Made by a program: the position numbers and the translations under genes. Of a stretch of DNA of 64,000 nt, positions 1 to 52,708 are shown piece after piece. The stretch's first letter is position 1, and each line of letters opens with the position of its first letter. Source of the stretch: Pardosa pseudoannulata (Eukaryota > Arthropoda > Arachnida > Araneae > Lycosidae); contig CM063503.1 in assembly GCA_032207245.1 (NCBI GenBank), positions 102,873,745-102,937,744 on the forward strand, in the 5' to 3' direction. The notes under the pieces were generated by a model that made no database searches, was not told the origin of the DNA, and saw nothing but the letters and a program-made list of their open reading frames with translations.

Positions 1-22
1 GTTTATTTTTAGATTTCACAAC

Positions 23-41706
<41,684 letters not shown>

Positions 41707-41777
41707 TTAACGGCAAGCATTGAAAACGCTACTTTTCTGTATTTACTTGAATATTCCACTATGTATTTCTTTGTATC

Positions 41778-41783
41778 AATAAA
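41778..41783 (+). promoter_or_regulatory. Poly(A) signal AATAAA of the SEC14-like gene
   Basis: AATAAA lies 72 bp after the stop codon, giving a short 3'UTR of about 90-100 bp. A second AATAAA lies near 41895 in TTGAATAAAGTTTT and could give a longer form. Confidence 0.6.
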
Positions 41784-41799
41784 CACATTAGAAAAAAAG

Positions 41800-42352
41800 A
41801 CTTCATACCATTTGATCGTGACATATGTATACAGTTTATAAAAATCACAGCATACTAATTGGCAGTTGTTTACGTTGTTGTATAATGGAATTTGAATAAA
41901 GTTTTGACATGAACTCCTGGAAAATCATTTTTATATCAAACAATTCATTATATATATATATATATATATATGTATACATACAGAAACTTTTTTAACATCT
42001 GCACTTTTAACGTCTGTTCCGGTTAACCGATTGATATGAGATTGCAAATATAGTTAGAGATATGCACTAGATTCTGTGAATGGCAACACAGCGCTCACGG
42101 TTACGGATATAATTACTGAAACTTGAAAATGTCGGATGGCAACGCCTACTTTTTCTCGTCGCAAATTGTTCGTCGCATGCTAAAATCTTGTTGGAACGGT
42201 ACCAATATGTACAAAGATAGACGTTATGCATACGCAACAAAGAATTCAGGGTGCACGGAGGAATACTCATGACCGAGACAAGACATTGGTCACTGATGAT
42301 ACATATCAGACAAAAAACCTTTATTTAGATCAAACGTTTTCCACATAGGTGC
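41800..42352. other. 3' flank of the SEC14-like gene
   Basis: A short (TA)n array at 41950-41972. The part 42000-42300 is less AT-rich with a 67-codon minus-strand frame (42067-42270) without known motifs. Nothing assigned. Confidence 0.4.
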
Positions 42353-42813
42353 TGTAAACATTTTATAACATGGAAGCTTCTTGACATCATTGCCGGTTTC
42401 TTTTGAGCTATTCCAACTCATAACCTAACAGAATAAAAGTTGATCACCCCACATGCAATGGTAACTGACTTTACTTTTAAAATGTCATCACTGAATTAAA
42501 CACTTAAAAACATTAAGTTCAACATAATAAAAAACGGGCATCTTCATTAAGCATACGACATTGAGAAACGAGACAGCTCTCTAATCGCCAAAACACCACC
42601 CAGCATAGCGAGCGATTTTTCTTTATATATTCAGCTGGTTGTGAAATACAGTTTACAAAACAAATTGGCATGCTGTGAGGGCTTCACGGAATAGAAGAAA
42701 AAACAATTAGAAAGTGCTGGTTAAGTTGAAGAAACTAAACTGAAGATTACATTAACAAAAATGTTAATCAGTCTGAGGTGGAAACAAAATAGACTATAAA
42801 TATAAAGTTAACA
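42353..42813 (-). repeat. copia 3' LTR (complete, 461 bp)
   Basis: On the minus strand TGTTAACTTTATATTTATAG to ...GTTATAAAATGTTTACA. TG...CA ends; the first and last seven bases are a near inverted repeat. A purine tract GGAAATGGGGCCTCT (42814-42828, minus) immediately precedes it, the expected plus-strand primer. Confidence 0.78.
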
Positions 42814-42949
42814 AGAGGCCCCATTTCCATCACAGACTGAGCCTCGTTCCACAACAATCATCAAAAATATTTAACATATCTAGCAGTTCAGTATGAAAAT
42901 GTTCTTTAACAAATTCATTGAATAACATAAATACGAAATTTCAATTACC

Positions 42950-43440
42950 AAATATAACATCGCAAAAATTTCGAAGTTGTTGCTTAGAATACGGTTTAGT
43001 AAATGCATCTGCCAAGCTTAATTTTGAATTAATGTATGATAATCTAAACTATTTCTCATTTACTAAATTCCTTAAAAAATGAAATGTTATATCTATGCTT
43101 ACTTCTATGTTTTCTATTGGGAATTAGAAAAAACTATAGCTGCCATATTATCGCAATAAATATCACAAGATTCTAAACTGAATTTCAGTTTATCATTTAG
43201 TATTCTTTTAATCCAAATAAACTCTTTTGCAGCTTCAATGAGTGTAATATTATGCTTCCACTGTCGAAAGTGATATGCACTCGTGCTTAAGTCTTCCATA
43301 TTATGGGAGACTTATCCAAAAGAACTATATAACTACCCATAAACACCCTATCATCATGACTAGCTTCCCAGCCAGAGTCAGAAAAACACTTTAGATTTAA
43401 ACCTGAAACATTAGGTAATTTCAATTTGTAATCTCTTGTA
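42950..43440 (-). pseudogene. copia RNase H
   Basis: FSDSGWEASHDDR near 43350-43400 (family YSDADWAG...DRRS), then EAAKEFIWIKRILNDKL and DIYCDNMAAI (43140-43240; family E.EW.W...L..EL and ..CDNQSAI). Stops between the parts. Confidence 0.82.
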
Positions 43441-43479
43441 TAAGATACATATCCCAGAAGGCTTAGTTAACCATGCCAA

Positions 43480-44400
43480 TGTTTTACTCCAGGACTGGAT
43501 TGAAATTTTGAAAAAAAATATTTAACGTATACGATATATCAAGACAAGTCCTACTACCCAAAAACGCTAAACATCCAATCAAGTTCTAATATGGGAAAAC
43601 TTTACAATCTCCTTTAATTGGGGAATCTAAGTTAGAATAAACAACATCGTTGGAAAAGGGAAGAGTACTAATGGGTATATTAAATTCTGAATATAATTTA
43701 AGAATTCTGTGTTTAGTTTGATATATATGCAATTTATCATTAAATTTCTCAAACTCAACTCAAAATAATTTTTTATTTCCCCCCCAAAATTCTCAATTCA
43801 AAGTACTTTCTCAAATATAACTATTTCATCAATATCAAATTTAGATTTGCCAAAGATTACAATATCATCCACATAAAACAATAACACAATTTTATTTTTA
43901 TATGTATAACAATTACACCAGTCTATTTATAAAGTCCAGTTTTAGTAGTGTATCATGAAATTCAAAATACTACATACTACCACTTTGGTGCATACCATAA
44001 AGAGCCTTTTTCAATCGGCAAACTTTCAAGTTGCTGCACATACCCAACTATTTTCATAAAACTATCAGTATCAAGTTTAGCATGTAAATAAGCATTATCA
44101 ATATCAACATTGAAATGACACCATTTCAGTAAACACACAAAAATGCAAAAATAATCATATTATAGCAAAATCAATTACAAGACTAAATACATCCTCGTAT
44201 GTCTCACCACACTTTTTAAGATATACCTGGACGACCAGTCTGGCTTTAAAACTTACAATGTTACTAGTATCTTCTTTAACGATGTAAACCCACCGACTTC
44301 CTACTACTTTAACATTTTCAGGAGGATCTACAAGCTCCCAGATCTTACAGTTATGCATTGCTTTTATTTCCTGATCCATTGCCGGAACCCATAAAAAAGA
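43480..44400 (-). pseudogene. copia reverse transcriptase
   Basis: MDQEIKAMHNCKIWELVDPP, ENVKVVGSRWVY, FKARLVVQVYLKKCGETYED (44155-44379) are the start of the copia RT (W.LV..P...K.V...WV.K.K...G...R.KARLVA.G). The palm has LFYVDDIVIFGKS; YVDD is encoded at 43864-43875. Stops and shifts lie between. Confidence 0.85.
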
Positions 44401-44489
44401 CTCGTCTGAACTAATAGCTTCTCTAAAATTTCTAGGATGTTTAACTTAAGCTATATTACCTTCGAGAAGATCCGATACTTTCCCTTCAC

Positions 44490-44939
44490 TCAAGTTACTC
44501 GAACTTGAAAGTCAAAATAAGACTTGTCCCACTCAATATTGTTTTCTTTACAAAATTTAATCACGCCATTTAATGAACGAAGACGAACATTCGGTCCTTC
44601 CCCTCTGTAATAAATATCTGTTCTACTACTAGTGGTCCTCTGAATAACTTGGCAATACCAACCAATTTGTGAACAAGGTGTCAGTACTGTAATTGACCCC
44701 TCTTCATGCTTATCCCTAGCCTGATCATTAACTTCCCGTATTGACGAATTTTGATACATACAATCAGAGTCATCATGAAATTTTCGAAACTCAGTGCTTG
44801 CTAACTTATGGTCCATTACGACCTCGTCAAAACCGACATTTATGGTTTCTACAATACATTTTTTATCTTCCAGCCAGATACGATAACCTCTTACGTTGAG
44901 CATATCCCACCAAAATTCGGGTTTCGTTTTATCATTCAA
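44490..44939 (-). pseudogene. copia linker between integrase and RT
   Basis: A 149-codon frame starting MNDKTKPEFWWDMLNVRGYR then IWLEDKKCIVETINVGFDE (family: GY..W......V..R.V.FDE). It is the longest unbroken piece of this element, the variable segment before the RT. Confidence 0.75.
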
Positions 44940-45480
44940 TTTCTTACGTTTCTAGTCTGGAATACCTAAAAAAGGCCAGTGAGCCAAAAATTATGATGTT
45001 TAACAGATGGTTTCTTTCCGAAGAACAGTTCAAATGGGGTAAGATTAAAGCTACCATGACACGACCTATTCCATGTATACGTAAAACAAACTGCAGCCTC
45101 CACCCAGAATTTCTTTGGTAGTTTACTCTCATTAAGACGTGAACGAACACGTTCCATTAGAGTTTGATTATACCTCTCGGAAAACCCATTTATTCGTGGG
45201 CTGCATGGATGAGTTACCTCATGCCACGTGTAGAAAGGAAAATCTCAAAATCGTTGTTACAAAACTCCATTCCTCCATCTGCACGAATTTATTTTATCTT
45301 CCTGCCTAGCATTCTTTCAGAGCTAGTTAAATACCTGATAAAAGCGTTAAAGGAACCAGACTTTTGCTTAATGGGGAAAAAGCTCGCTCTTCTAGAAAAA
45401 TCATCTATTATAGTTAAGTAATATCTATTTCCACCTAAAGTGATGTTAGGGACCTCCCCCATATCTATATGTAACAACTC
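44940..45480 (-). pseudogene. copia integrase core
   Basis: MLHIDMGEVPNITLGGNRYY then LTIIDDFSRRASFF (first two acidic positions, 45380-45477). After frame breaks come GGMEFCNNDFEIF near 45230-45280 (family NGTEF) and LNESKLPKKFWVEAAVCFTY (45050-45140), the downstream integrase region. The parts are in different frames. Confidence 0.8.
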
Positions 45481-45564
45481 TAGTGGTGCAGATGATCTTA
45501 CGGCCCTAATCTTTAATGAAGTACGTTTGACTTTCGAAACTTTAAACTACAATAATCAAAGGGT

Positions 45565-46110
45565 TTATTTAACGCGGGAACCCCCCCCCCTTACACCATT
45601 ATTTTTACTTGTATTTACAATATATTCATAATTAATGTGACAATATCTTTTATGCCATAATTCTTCTAATGAGAGTTTGTTTACGTTTTCTAAATTGTTT
45701 TCTATTTCCTCACTTTCGTGGGTATTTAAATAACGATTAGGTCTAAAGAAATATAAATTTATCATGTCTCCGTGTAAAAAATAGTAAGTTCCATTTATCA
45801 TAAAAAAACTAAGTAATCCCTCATCACTGACGAACTTATTACCCTCTTCTAATTTAAATATAGATAACAAGTTCCTTCTAATATCAGGATTATGTAACAC
45901 ATCCTATAGTAACACTTTCCTCTGTTTACCATTTATTTTAGTAACAAACTACACAGTACCTATTCCATTTATTGAGGTATATTCACTACCCACAGCCATA
46001 GATATTTTTAAGTTATTTACAGGCCTTAATTGAGAAAATAAATTTTTATCTTTACAAAAGTGAGGTTGCACCGCTGTCTAATATCCAAAAATTTTCCAAG
46101 TCGGATGAAG
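45565..46110 (-). pseudogene. copia protease and integrase zinc-binding start
   Basis: FWILDSGATSL at about 46060-46095 carries the DSGAT aspartic protease active site. Downstream, LSLEELWHKRYCHINYEYIV (45600-45670) is the GAG-pre-integrase HHCC start (LWH.R..H). A C run at 45582-45590 lies at a frame break. Confidence 0.75.
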
Positions 46111-46133
46111 ATGTATTGTAAATTTCGATATTA

Positions 46134-47030
46134 TTAACTTCTACTAAACTGTATGAAGGAGAGGGGAGAGACATACGGAGGTTCTTTAGCTTTACACTTA
46201 TTTTTCCATTTATAACAAGAGCATTTCTTATGCCCAATTATTCCATAATAATTACATTTCCCTTGAAATTTACCCTGTTTAACATTAGAATCAATCTTTG
46301 TACTCGGAACATCACTTAAATTACAAGAAACAGTCTTACCGGTTTGCTGGGATTTTACTATTTCATTACAAACTGGAAACTGTCCAACGTAAGCAACAGG
46401 TAGATTGTCCATATATTGTGTACTCCATACATTTCAAAAAGGCGGTTGGCCTCCAGCAGAAGTTCTTATTCAATTTTATTTGGTACGAACTTTTTATTAG
46501 ACTACCTGTAAATTTGTAGAACTATAAGGTTAAACTCGGCTGACAGACTTCTAACATACTGGAAACCAATATATAGATCTGACATAGTGTGTCCTGCTTG
46601 TTGCACGTTCGATGCTGCTTCTTTTACATGACAGATAAAAGTCCAACAGTCTCTCCAGCTTAAAATTGGATACCAAAAATGTATCCAATAGTTTCATTAG
46701 ACGAGCACGTGTATAGGGTTCACAATATTTGAAAAGAATATCCCATGCCTTTTTCCCCCATCTGTAGTTTCATCGAACAGTGGTTTGAACTCATTGGAAA
46801 CGAACTGATAAGTTATAGTATATGCACGTGTCTTCCGTAATTCTACTTACTTTCTTTCACGAAATGTCAAGTAGCTTCCCCATCCTTCACATATTCATCT
46901 TTCTCGCAAATAAATTGCCAGCAACCACTGTGCATAAGACAAACCTTCACATTCTACTTCCAAACATTTCAGTTCGTTGAAGTAAGCAACGGAACTCCGG
47001 GAATCTTCATTTCACCAAAGGAAAACTAAA
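46134..47030 (-). pseudogene. copia gag, broken
   Basis: Begins near 47030 with LKLENI.FSFGE, the N-terminal copia gag pattern (a short lead then 'F.G..Y..W'). Mid-part AWDILFKYCEPYTRARLMKL (46640-46750). The nucleocapsid zinc knuckle at about 46250-46290 reads CNYYGIIGHKKCSC: the CX2CX4HX4C knuckle has its second Cys changed to Tyr. Several frameshifts. Confidence 0.7.
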
Positions 47031-47053
47031 TATTTTCAAGCTTCAGATTACTG

Positions 47054-47076
47054 CCAAGTGCTGGGCCCACAACCAC
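47054..47076 (-). promoter_or_regulatory. copia primer binding site
   Basis: Just inside the LTR end the minus strand reads GTTGTGGGCCCAGCAC. Drosophila copia uses a GGTTATGGGCCCAG.C site that pairs with an internal fragment of initiator tRNA-Met; this is a close match and supports the copia assignment. Confidence 0.6.
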
Positions 47077-47079
47077 TAC

Positions 47080-47139
47080 TGTAAACATTTTATAACGTGG
47101 AAGATTCTTGACATCATTTCCGGTTTCTTTTGAACCATT
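47080..47139 (-). repeat. copia 5' LTR stump
   Basis: Matches 42353-42412 with few changes (TGTAAACATTTTATAAC.TGG and onward), then similarity stops abruptly, so most of this LTR was deleted. The last bases of the LTR are the part kept. Confidence 0.8.
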
Positions 47140-47316
47140 TTTCTATTGAAAATTTTTTAAGATAAATTAGACAATATTTTGAATATATTGTATGAATCTC
47201 CATTAAGGATCATATAGTACTTTTTGGGATCTCCAGTTTACTTTTAGCTATGCCAGAACTAATAAGTCGAGATCTACTACTTTAAGCAAGTTCTGAAATG
47301 CTTCGAATATCTATGC

Positions 47317-47372
47317 GAAATGTGGAATCGAATCCACATATTCTGGTACCGAAAGACAGTGCTCGGCAATAA
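47317..47372 (-). mobile_element. tRNA-like SINE head fragment
   Basis: The minus strand reads TTGCCGAGCACTGTCTTTCG, then GTGGATTCGATTCCACAT (B box with a good T arm). Same general head as the SINE at 13399; the body is not present. Confidence 0.55.
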
Positions 47373-49963
47373 CAAACCTTTAACTACTTTAAACTTAGAC
47401 GTCAAACTTATTTTATGATATATGTTTGCCTTCTCAAGGAAACTCATTGAAACGATTTAGCTTTTTACTTGATATAAATTTTGAGATTAAACATAGCCTA
47501 AAACTAAGGATATATATATATGTATGTATGTATGTGTGTATGTGTGTGCGTGTGTGTGGTTGTGCGTGTGTGTGTAATATGTGCAAGACTCATTCAAAAG
47601 CACAACACATTTTATTTCTGGTGAGATACATGAAATCCATACAACAAGCAAACACTTTTACAATCTCGTGTACATATACAATGTGATCCCACACATACGC
47701 TTTTCAAGTAGGGATTCCTCAGGTAAAAAGACTACGAATAATCCCCAAGCACAATTAATCACGTGATAAAAAATACCCATGTTTAAAAAGAGCGCGTTAA
47801 CTATTGGCTAAAGTAGTAGAGACAGAGGTTGAATTAAGTCTATACCTTGTCTGGAGGGAAAAATGAGAATTACCGCGCAAACCCCGAATTTACTTTATGA
47901 ACAAGTTATTAAATTTATATTAAAATACGTAAATAAGGGATTTATATATATATATACGCTTTTAATAATTTGATAATTTTTATAGATAAATATAAAATTT
48001 AAATTCAGCTTAAAATAAGGAAAACATCAGAATAAGTCCAATTTAAATCATACCATTTTTGTGAACTTGAAAATGTCTCTTATTCTATTCGTTTCAAGGA
48101 ATGATAAACTATTATGCCTGTAATCCCACATGCGAAGAGATATGGGGACTGTTATTGCAATATTAAAGTAAATAGCTTCAACATATTTCATAATGCTGAA
48201 TCAAATAATGTTGAACAACAGCGATAAATTCTCAATCTATTATACATATATATACTACTTTTTGTCTAGTGACATAATTCATGACTGAATGCGTAGCTTT
48301 TGGGACAGAAGTTCAAGTGTGAATGAATCTGTGAGATGTTAAATTCTTTACCACAGTGTCCTTCGTTAAAAAATAAAACAGCAATAAATAAATAATGAAT
48401 GTATTCAAAAGGTATTTAAATATTTCCTTGAGAGATACCTGCTTTCTTGAGTATAGCGGTTCACATTGTGACATTTTCTGATTAAATTGAAAGTTAATTT
48501 GAAAAAAAAGTACCATATTACTTTTAAATTAATTAGATTTATATTACTTATAAAATGTAACTTTAATTTCAGAAACTATTTATATATTATTAAACATTAA
48601 TATTACAGGCAATAAAAATGTATTAATATTTAATATATAATTCAAAAGTAAAATAATCTTTGATTATATAAAAATACTACGAAAAATCTGAACAGTGCAT
48701 TCATTTCACTAGGTCAATTGTGCATTTTTTAAATAAATAGTATAATAAATGCATAATTATAATTTAAGTGCAAACACACAATTTCGATTTCAAATTTTCA
48801 CTCAGAAAGACAAACTATGGTTATTAAATTTCTAAAATTCCCCCTTCTTTCCATCTTCCATAATGTAACAGTTACATAAAATAGTCTAAAAGCATAGTTT
48901 AAAAACATAATGCGAATAAAAGAATTGAAGCTTAAAATTCGATATATGATGCAAAAATACTAAGATTGACAGAATTAAAATTTTGTAGTGGTGCCATCTA
49001 GTGATTGACGGACAATGTAGAATGAATTAGAAAGATATATTCGGTTTTTAGCGGATTATATTAGTCTTGGAACTATAAAATATGAGTTTAAAAATTATTC
49101 CATTTATCAGAGAAAGAATTGTCGCATGAGGACAAAATATATGCAGCTTCTGAAAATTCTTGTGTAAATAATAGATATTCAATAGAACGTGCAATTTAAA
49201 CTAATTTCTTTATAAAAATACTTTCTCTAATTTACGTAACAGATTTGACAAAACATGTTCCAACGTATTTTCGCTCGTCTCCAACAATGTTATCTGTTGT
49301 GTATCCACATTAGGTGATTAAGTTTGATTTTAGCTAATAAAAATTGCAATTTAAAAAAAAAAATGAGGTATTAATGCATTTTTGAACATGTATAACACAA
49401 AATCATTATACGACAATTCCGGACTAATGTTCAAGAGATGAAATAGAAAATATTATAAAACATGCTAGATTAAAGAAGAGATCAGTGGACTTTAAAATCT
49501 ACAAAAATTAGATTTTTAATGGTTAAACATAAGTGTCTTTGCAAGCAAAAGGATTGTGAACTCAGCAGATCATGAATGGATTGGATTCGGAAGTGGAATA
49601 TTAAATGTTATTAGCACTTTTTATTGTTTGTATGCACTTGTGATGAGAAAAATGAATCAATTTCCACCTTTGTATTCGAAATTCAACATTTTTTTCGCTT
49701 AGGAAGTCAAATATATTAATTTGAATTATTTTACAATCTAATATATTAACCATCATTTCTATTTTGTTTTAAAAATGAATAATTTCAAGTAGAAATTTCG
49801 TTTGATAAATAGAAATCACAATTAAAATTAATGGTATTCGCTTGAAATTGAAAGATTTTAAATAACCTCTAAATTTTTTTTGTGTGTTAAATTTATGTTT
49901 CTTTTTATTCTTAAGTGATTTTTTAATTTTATTGGAAGTTATATCAGCTTTTAAAAAATTCTT
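47373..49963. other. Intergenic, no recognisable gene
   Basis: A GTGT/GTAT microsatellite at 47515-47578 and a small TA run near 47945. 47.9-49.96 kb is very AT-rich. No transposon motif seen. Confidence 0.5.
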
Positions 49964-50159
49964 AAATAGAATCGGTTGGTTGGTTGGTTGGCGTTTTACG
50001 GCGCAAGGTTTTGTTTAGGACATAAGCGCCAAGCACAAGGTGTTTTCATAAAAACAACAAGACCTAACTGATAAAAGAGCCCTAATCTAATAACAGAACA
50101 AGATAAAACCGTACCAGTTTAATAAAGTTATAAAAATGTCTGCAGTTAAATAGAATCGG
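49964..50159 (+). mobile_element. Short retroposon with 14-bp target duplication
   Basis: TTAAATAGAATCGG occurs at 49964-49977 and perfectly again at 50146-50159. The 168-bp insert starts with three to four TTGG units, then GCGTTTTACGGCGCAAGG and CATAAGCGCCAAGCAC. The duplication length fits LINE-type (target-primed) insertion. The insert body is not one of the SINE bodies elsewhere in the window. Confidence 0.75.
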
Positions 50160-50217
50160 AAAGTATGAGAACAGCTAATATTGAGATGTTGATTATTTAA
50201 TTAATATAATTTTTACT

Positions 50218-50412
50218 AACCCTTTAGCGGACAGTGGTTTCGTAGCAAAACCACCTGTTAAACACTTATTTTAAAATTTACTTAATCTTTTTAAAATTAT
50301 TTAAAGTTCCAATCTCATACATCTGTGATGTATGGAAGAAAATGATGAAGAATCAAGAGCTTCTGCAATTAAAAAACTTTTTGAAGACATGAATGATTTT
50401 TTTTTCAATTGA
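50218..50412 (+). mobile_element. Possible piggyBac-type 5' end
   Basis: AACCCTTTAGCGGACAGTGG then GTGGTTTCGTAGCAAAACCAC, a terminal-repeat-like start with a subterminal hairpin. It is followed at 50332 by a short frame MEENDEESRASAIKKLFEDM, acidic like piggyBac transposase N-termini, ending at 50412. No opposite end. Confidence 0.35.
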
Positions 50413-50704
50413 CATTTTAAATTTACAAAAGATGATAGCTTTACATATAATTTATATTTTCTTTTGAAATTTCTGGACTGACTGTCTACCGAGAGCCTGC
50501 TACAGAGCGAATTACAGGGGCCGCCGGTGTCGCTTACTCAAAGAAGGGGCTGAGAACAAGGACTCTGGGCAACAATGAAGAACAACAATGAATAAGTTAT
50601 AATTAAATTTATATTTTTTTTTCCAAGCACATACACACAAAAGATAACACGATTATAGCCACTAATCTGTGAAACATATACTCTGTACTTCTATAACTCA
50701 GGTT

Positions 50705-51870
50705 CTATAACTCTGGACCGTCGTTCTATAAAGGCGAATTTTAAAATTTTCGTATATGTAGAAATGCAAATTCGATAAGTCTCTCAGATCGTATACCAGA
50801 CACTAGACTCTCCTTATATAAGGCGAAAGTTTATGAAAGGAACTATAGCTTTTCTTACCATCGGAAACTGCGCCTGCGATTCTCCGTAGAGGACGAAGCG
50901 CTCGACTTTCTAATAAAACGGATCGAACGGGCAATTCGCTTGAGAGCTGACTGATCAGGAACTGAAGTAACTCGCTTCAGTGCCTGGTCTTACAAATTTT
51001 GCCCCGATCCTGGACTTAAAAATTTTTTCATTGACCATAAAGAATCAGCATTATAGGAAAACGTTTTCTGAGCACAGGAAAAGAAAGATTTGTTAAAAAT
51101 TGTTCTCGTAAAAGAGAAAAATATACGTCGAAGGTTGTATACTGTACTGATGTAAAGGATACTATATTATACTATAGTATAGTACAGTACAGCTGGTTCT
51201 GGACAGTCTTTCTATAAAGTCGAATTTGCAAATTTTCGTATATGTAGAAATGCAATTTCGATAAGTCTCTTAAATCGTATACCAGACACTAGACTCTCCT
51301 TATATAAGGCGAAAGTTTATGAAAGGAACTATAGCTTTTCTTACCATCGGAAACTGCGCCTGCGATTCTCCGTAGAGGACGAAGCGCTCGACTTTCTAAT
51401 AAAACGGATCGAACGGGCAATTCGCTTGAGAGCTGACTGATCAGGAACTGAAGTAACTCGCTTCAGTGCCTGGTCTTACAAATTTTGCCCCGATCCTGGA
51501 CTTAGAAATTTTTTTATTAACTATAAGGAATCAGCATTATAGGCAAAGTTTTTCGGAACCCAGGAAAAGAAAAATTTGTTAAAAAAATTGTTCTCCAAAA
51601 GAGAAACCTCTAGGTCGAAGAATGTATACTGTACTGATATATACGATACTAGATTATACTATAGTATAGTAGAGCTGGTTCCGGACCATCGTTATATAAA
51701 AGCGAATTTGCAAATTTTCGTATATGTAGAAATGCAAATTCGATATGTCATTCAAATCGTATTCCAGACACCACACGCTCCTTATTTATCTCGAATGTTT
51801 ATGAAAGGAACTATAGCTTTATTTTAGTACCATCGGAAACTGTGGCTACGATTCTGCGTAGAAGACGAAG
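50705..51870 (+). repeat. Three-copy tandem array, unit about 486 bp
   Basis: TTTTCGTATATGTAGAAATG occurs around 50747, 51233 and 51715, spacing 486 then 482 bp. Units 1 and 2 are nearly identical over about 230 bp (50790-51020 against 51276-51506); unit 3 is more diverged and truncated. Units 1 and 2 each carry CCTTATATAAGG (50812, 51298), AATAAA about 100 bp later (50912, 51398) and TTACAAATTTTGCCCCGATC about 80 bp after that. Confidence 0.9.
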
Positions 51871-51875
51871 CGCAG

Positions 51876-51930
51876 TGAAGTAGTGTAGTGCAATGTAGTG
51901 GAGTGGAGTGGAGTGGAGGGCAGGGCAGGA
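51876..51930. repeat. GTAGT/GGAGT simple repeat
   Basis: GTGAAGTAGTGTAGTGCAAT, then GTAGTGGAGTGGAGTGGAGT; a degenerate pentamer repeat ending the tandem array. Confidence 0.85.
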
Positions 51931-52708
51931 CCGAATCTGCTTATTCCCCTTATTCCCAATAAATATTGGTTCCTTATTTGTAGTGTACCATAATTGTAAA
52001 TACAGCTCTTGTTAAGAAGCTAAGTTGCGCCCAAACAGGTGTTGCCTACCAGAAAATATATCACCTGATTAAAATGGGTTTGGTGAAATATTGGAGAAAA
52101 TTTACTCTTAACTGAGAAAGTGACGTAACAAATATCTAGAACAACCATAGACGAGATAAATAGGTTGCTAGCATTGCTACCTTATTTCATTTAGTATCAC
52201 CCTTCTACATCTTACATAAGAGCGCTAAGAGGAGCGCCAACCTCATGTCCTCCTCTTTCCCCATAGTGATAAATAAAACTGAATAATAAACCCCTCTACC
52301 CATTGATCTTCCTAGTTCGGCAGTTATGAGTCAAATTGATTGCCATTTTTTCTTATATTTTTGACTAATGAGAATAATTAACTCTGTCATTAGTTTGGTA
52401 ATTAAGAAAGGTTAATTTGACTCTTGGTTGCCTGTTCTCGGTCGGTCATTGGGGAACAAAATAAATATAGCAATATGAATATTGAACATTATGACTTTAG
52501 TTGAGATACAGAGAGTTAAATTAGGACAACTATTTAGAAGGGCGTGGAAAGAAGCTTGAGCAGTTAGTAAGGCAATTAAGAAATGAACAGAAAAAGGGAA
52601 CTATGAGAATACATGAAAAACGAAGAAATAAAAACATATCAAACTAATAAAATACTGAGGGGAAGAGATTAACAAACATTAGAAAATAAAAAATAAAATA
52701 AAATAATG
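51931..52708. other. Intergenic, no recognisable feature
   Basis: Nothing assignable on either strand. Confidence 0.45.

Larger units (their letters stand above)
42353..47139 (-). mobile_element. Ty1/copia LTR retrotransposon, 5' LTR truncated
   Basis: On the minus strand the order is LTR stump, primer site, gag, protease, integrase, reverse transcriptase, RNase H, polypurine tract, LTR, which is the copia order (integrase before RT). The 3' LTR is complete; the 5' LTR keeps about 60 bp at 47080-47139. Protein frames are broken at many points, so the copy is dead. It lies 0.65 kb past the poly(A) signal of the SEC14-like gene, in opposite orientation. Confidence 0.88.

Noticed and set aside
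42067..42270. Minus-strand 67-codon frame next to the copia LTR
   Set aside because: No copia or other domain; it lies outside the LTR and has no second support.
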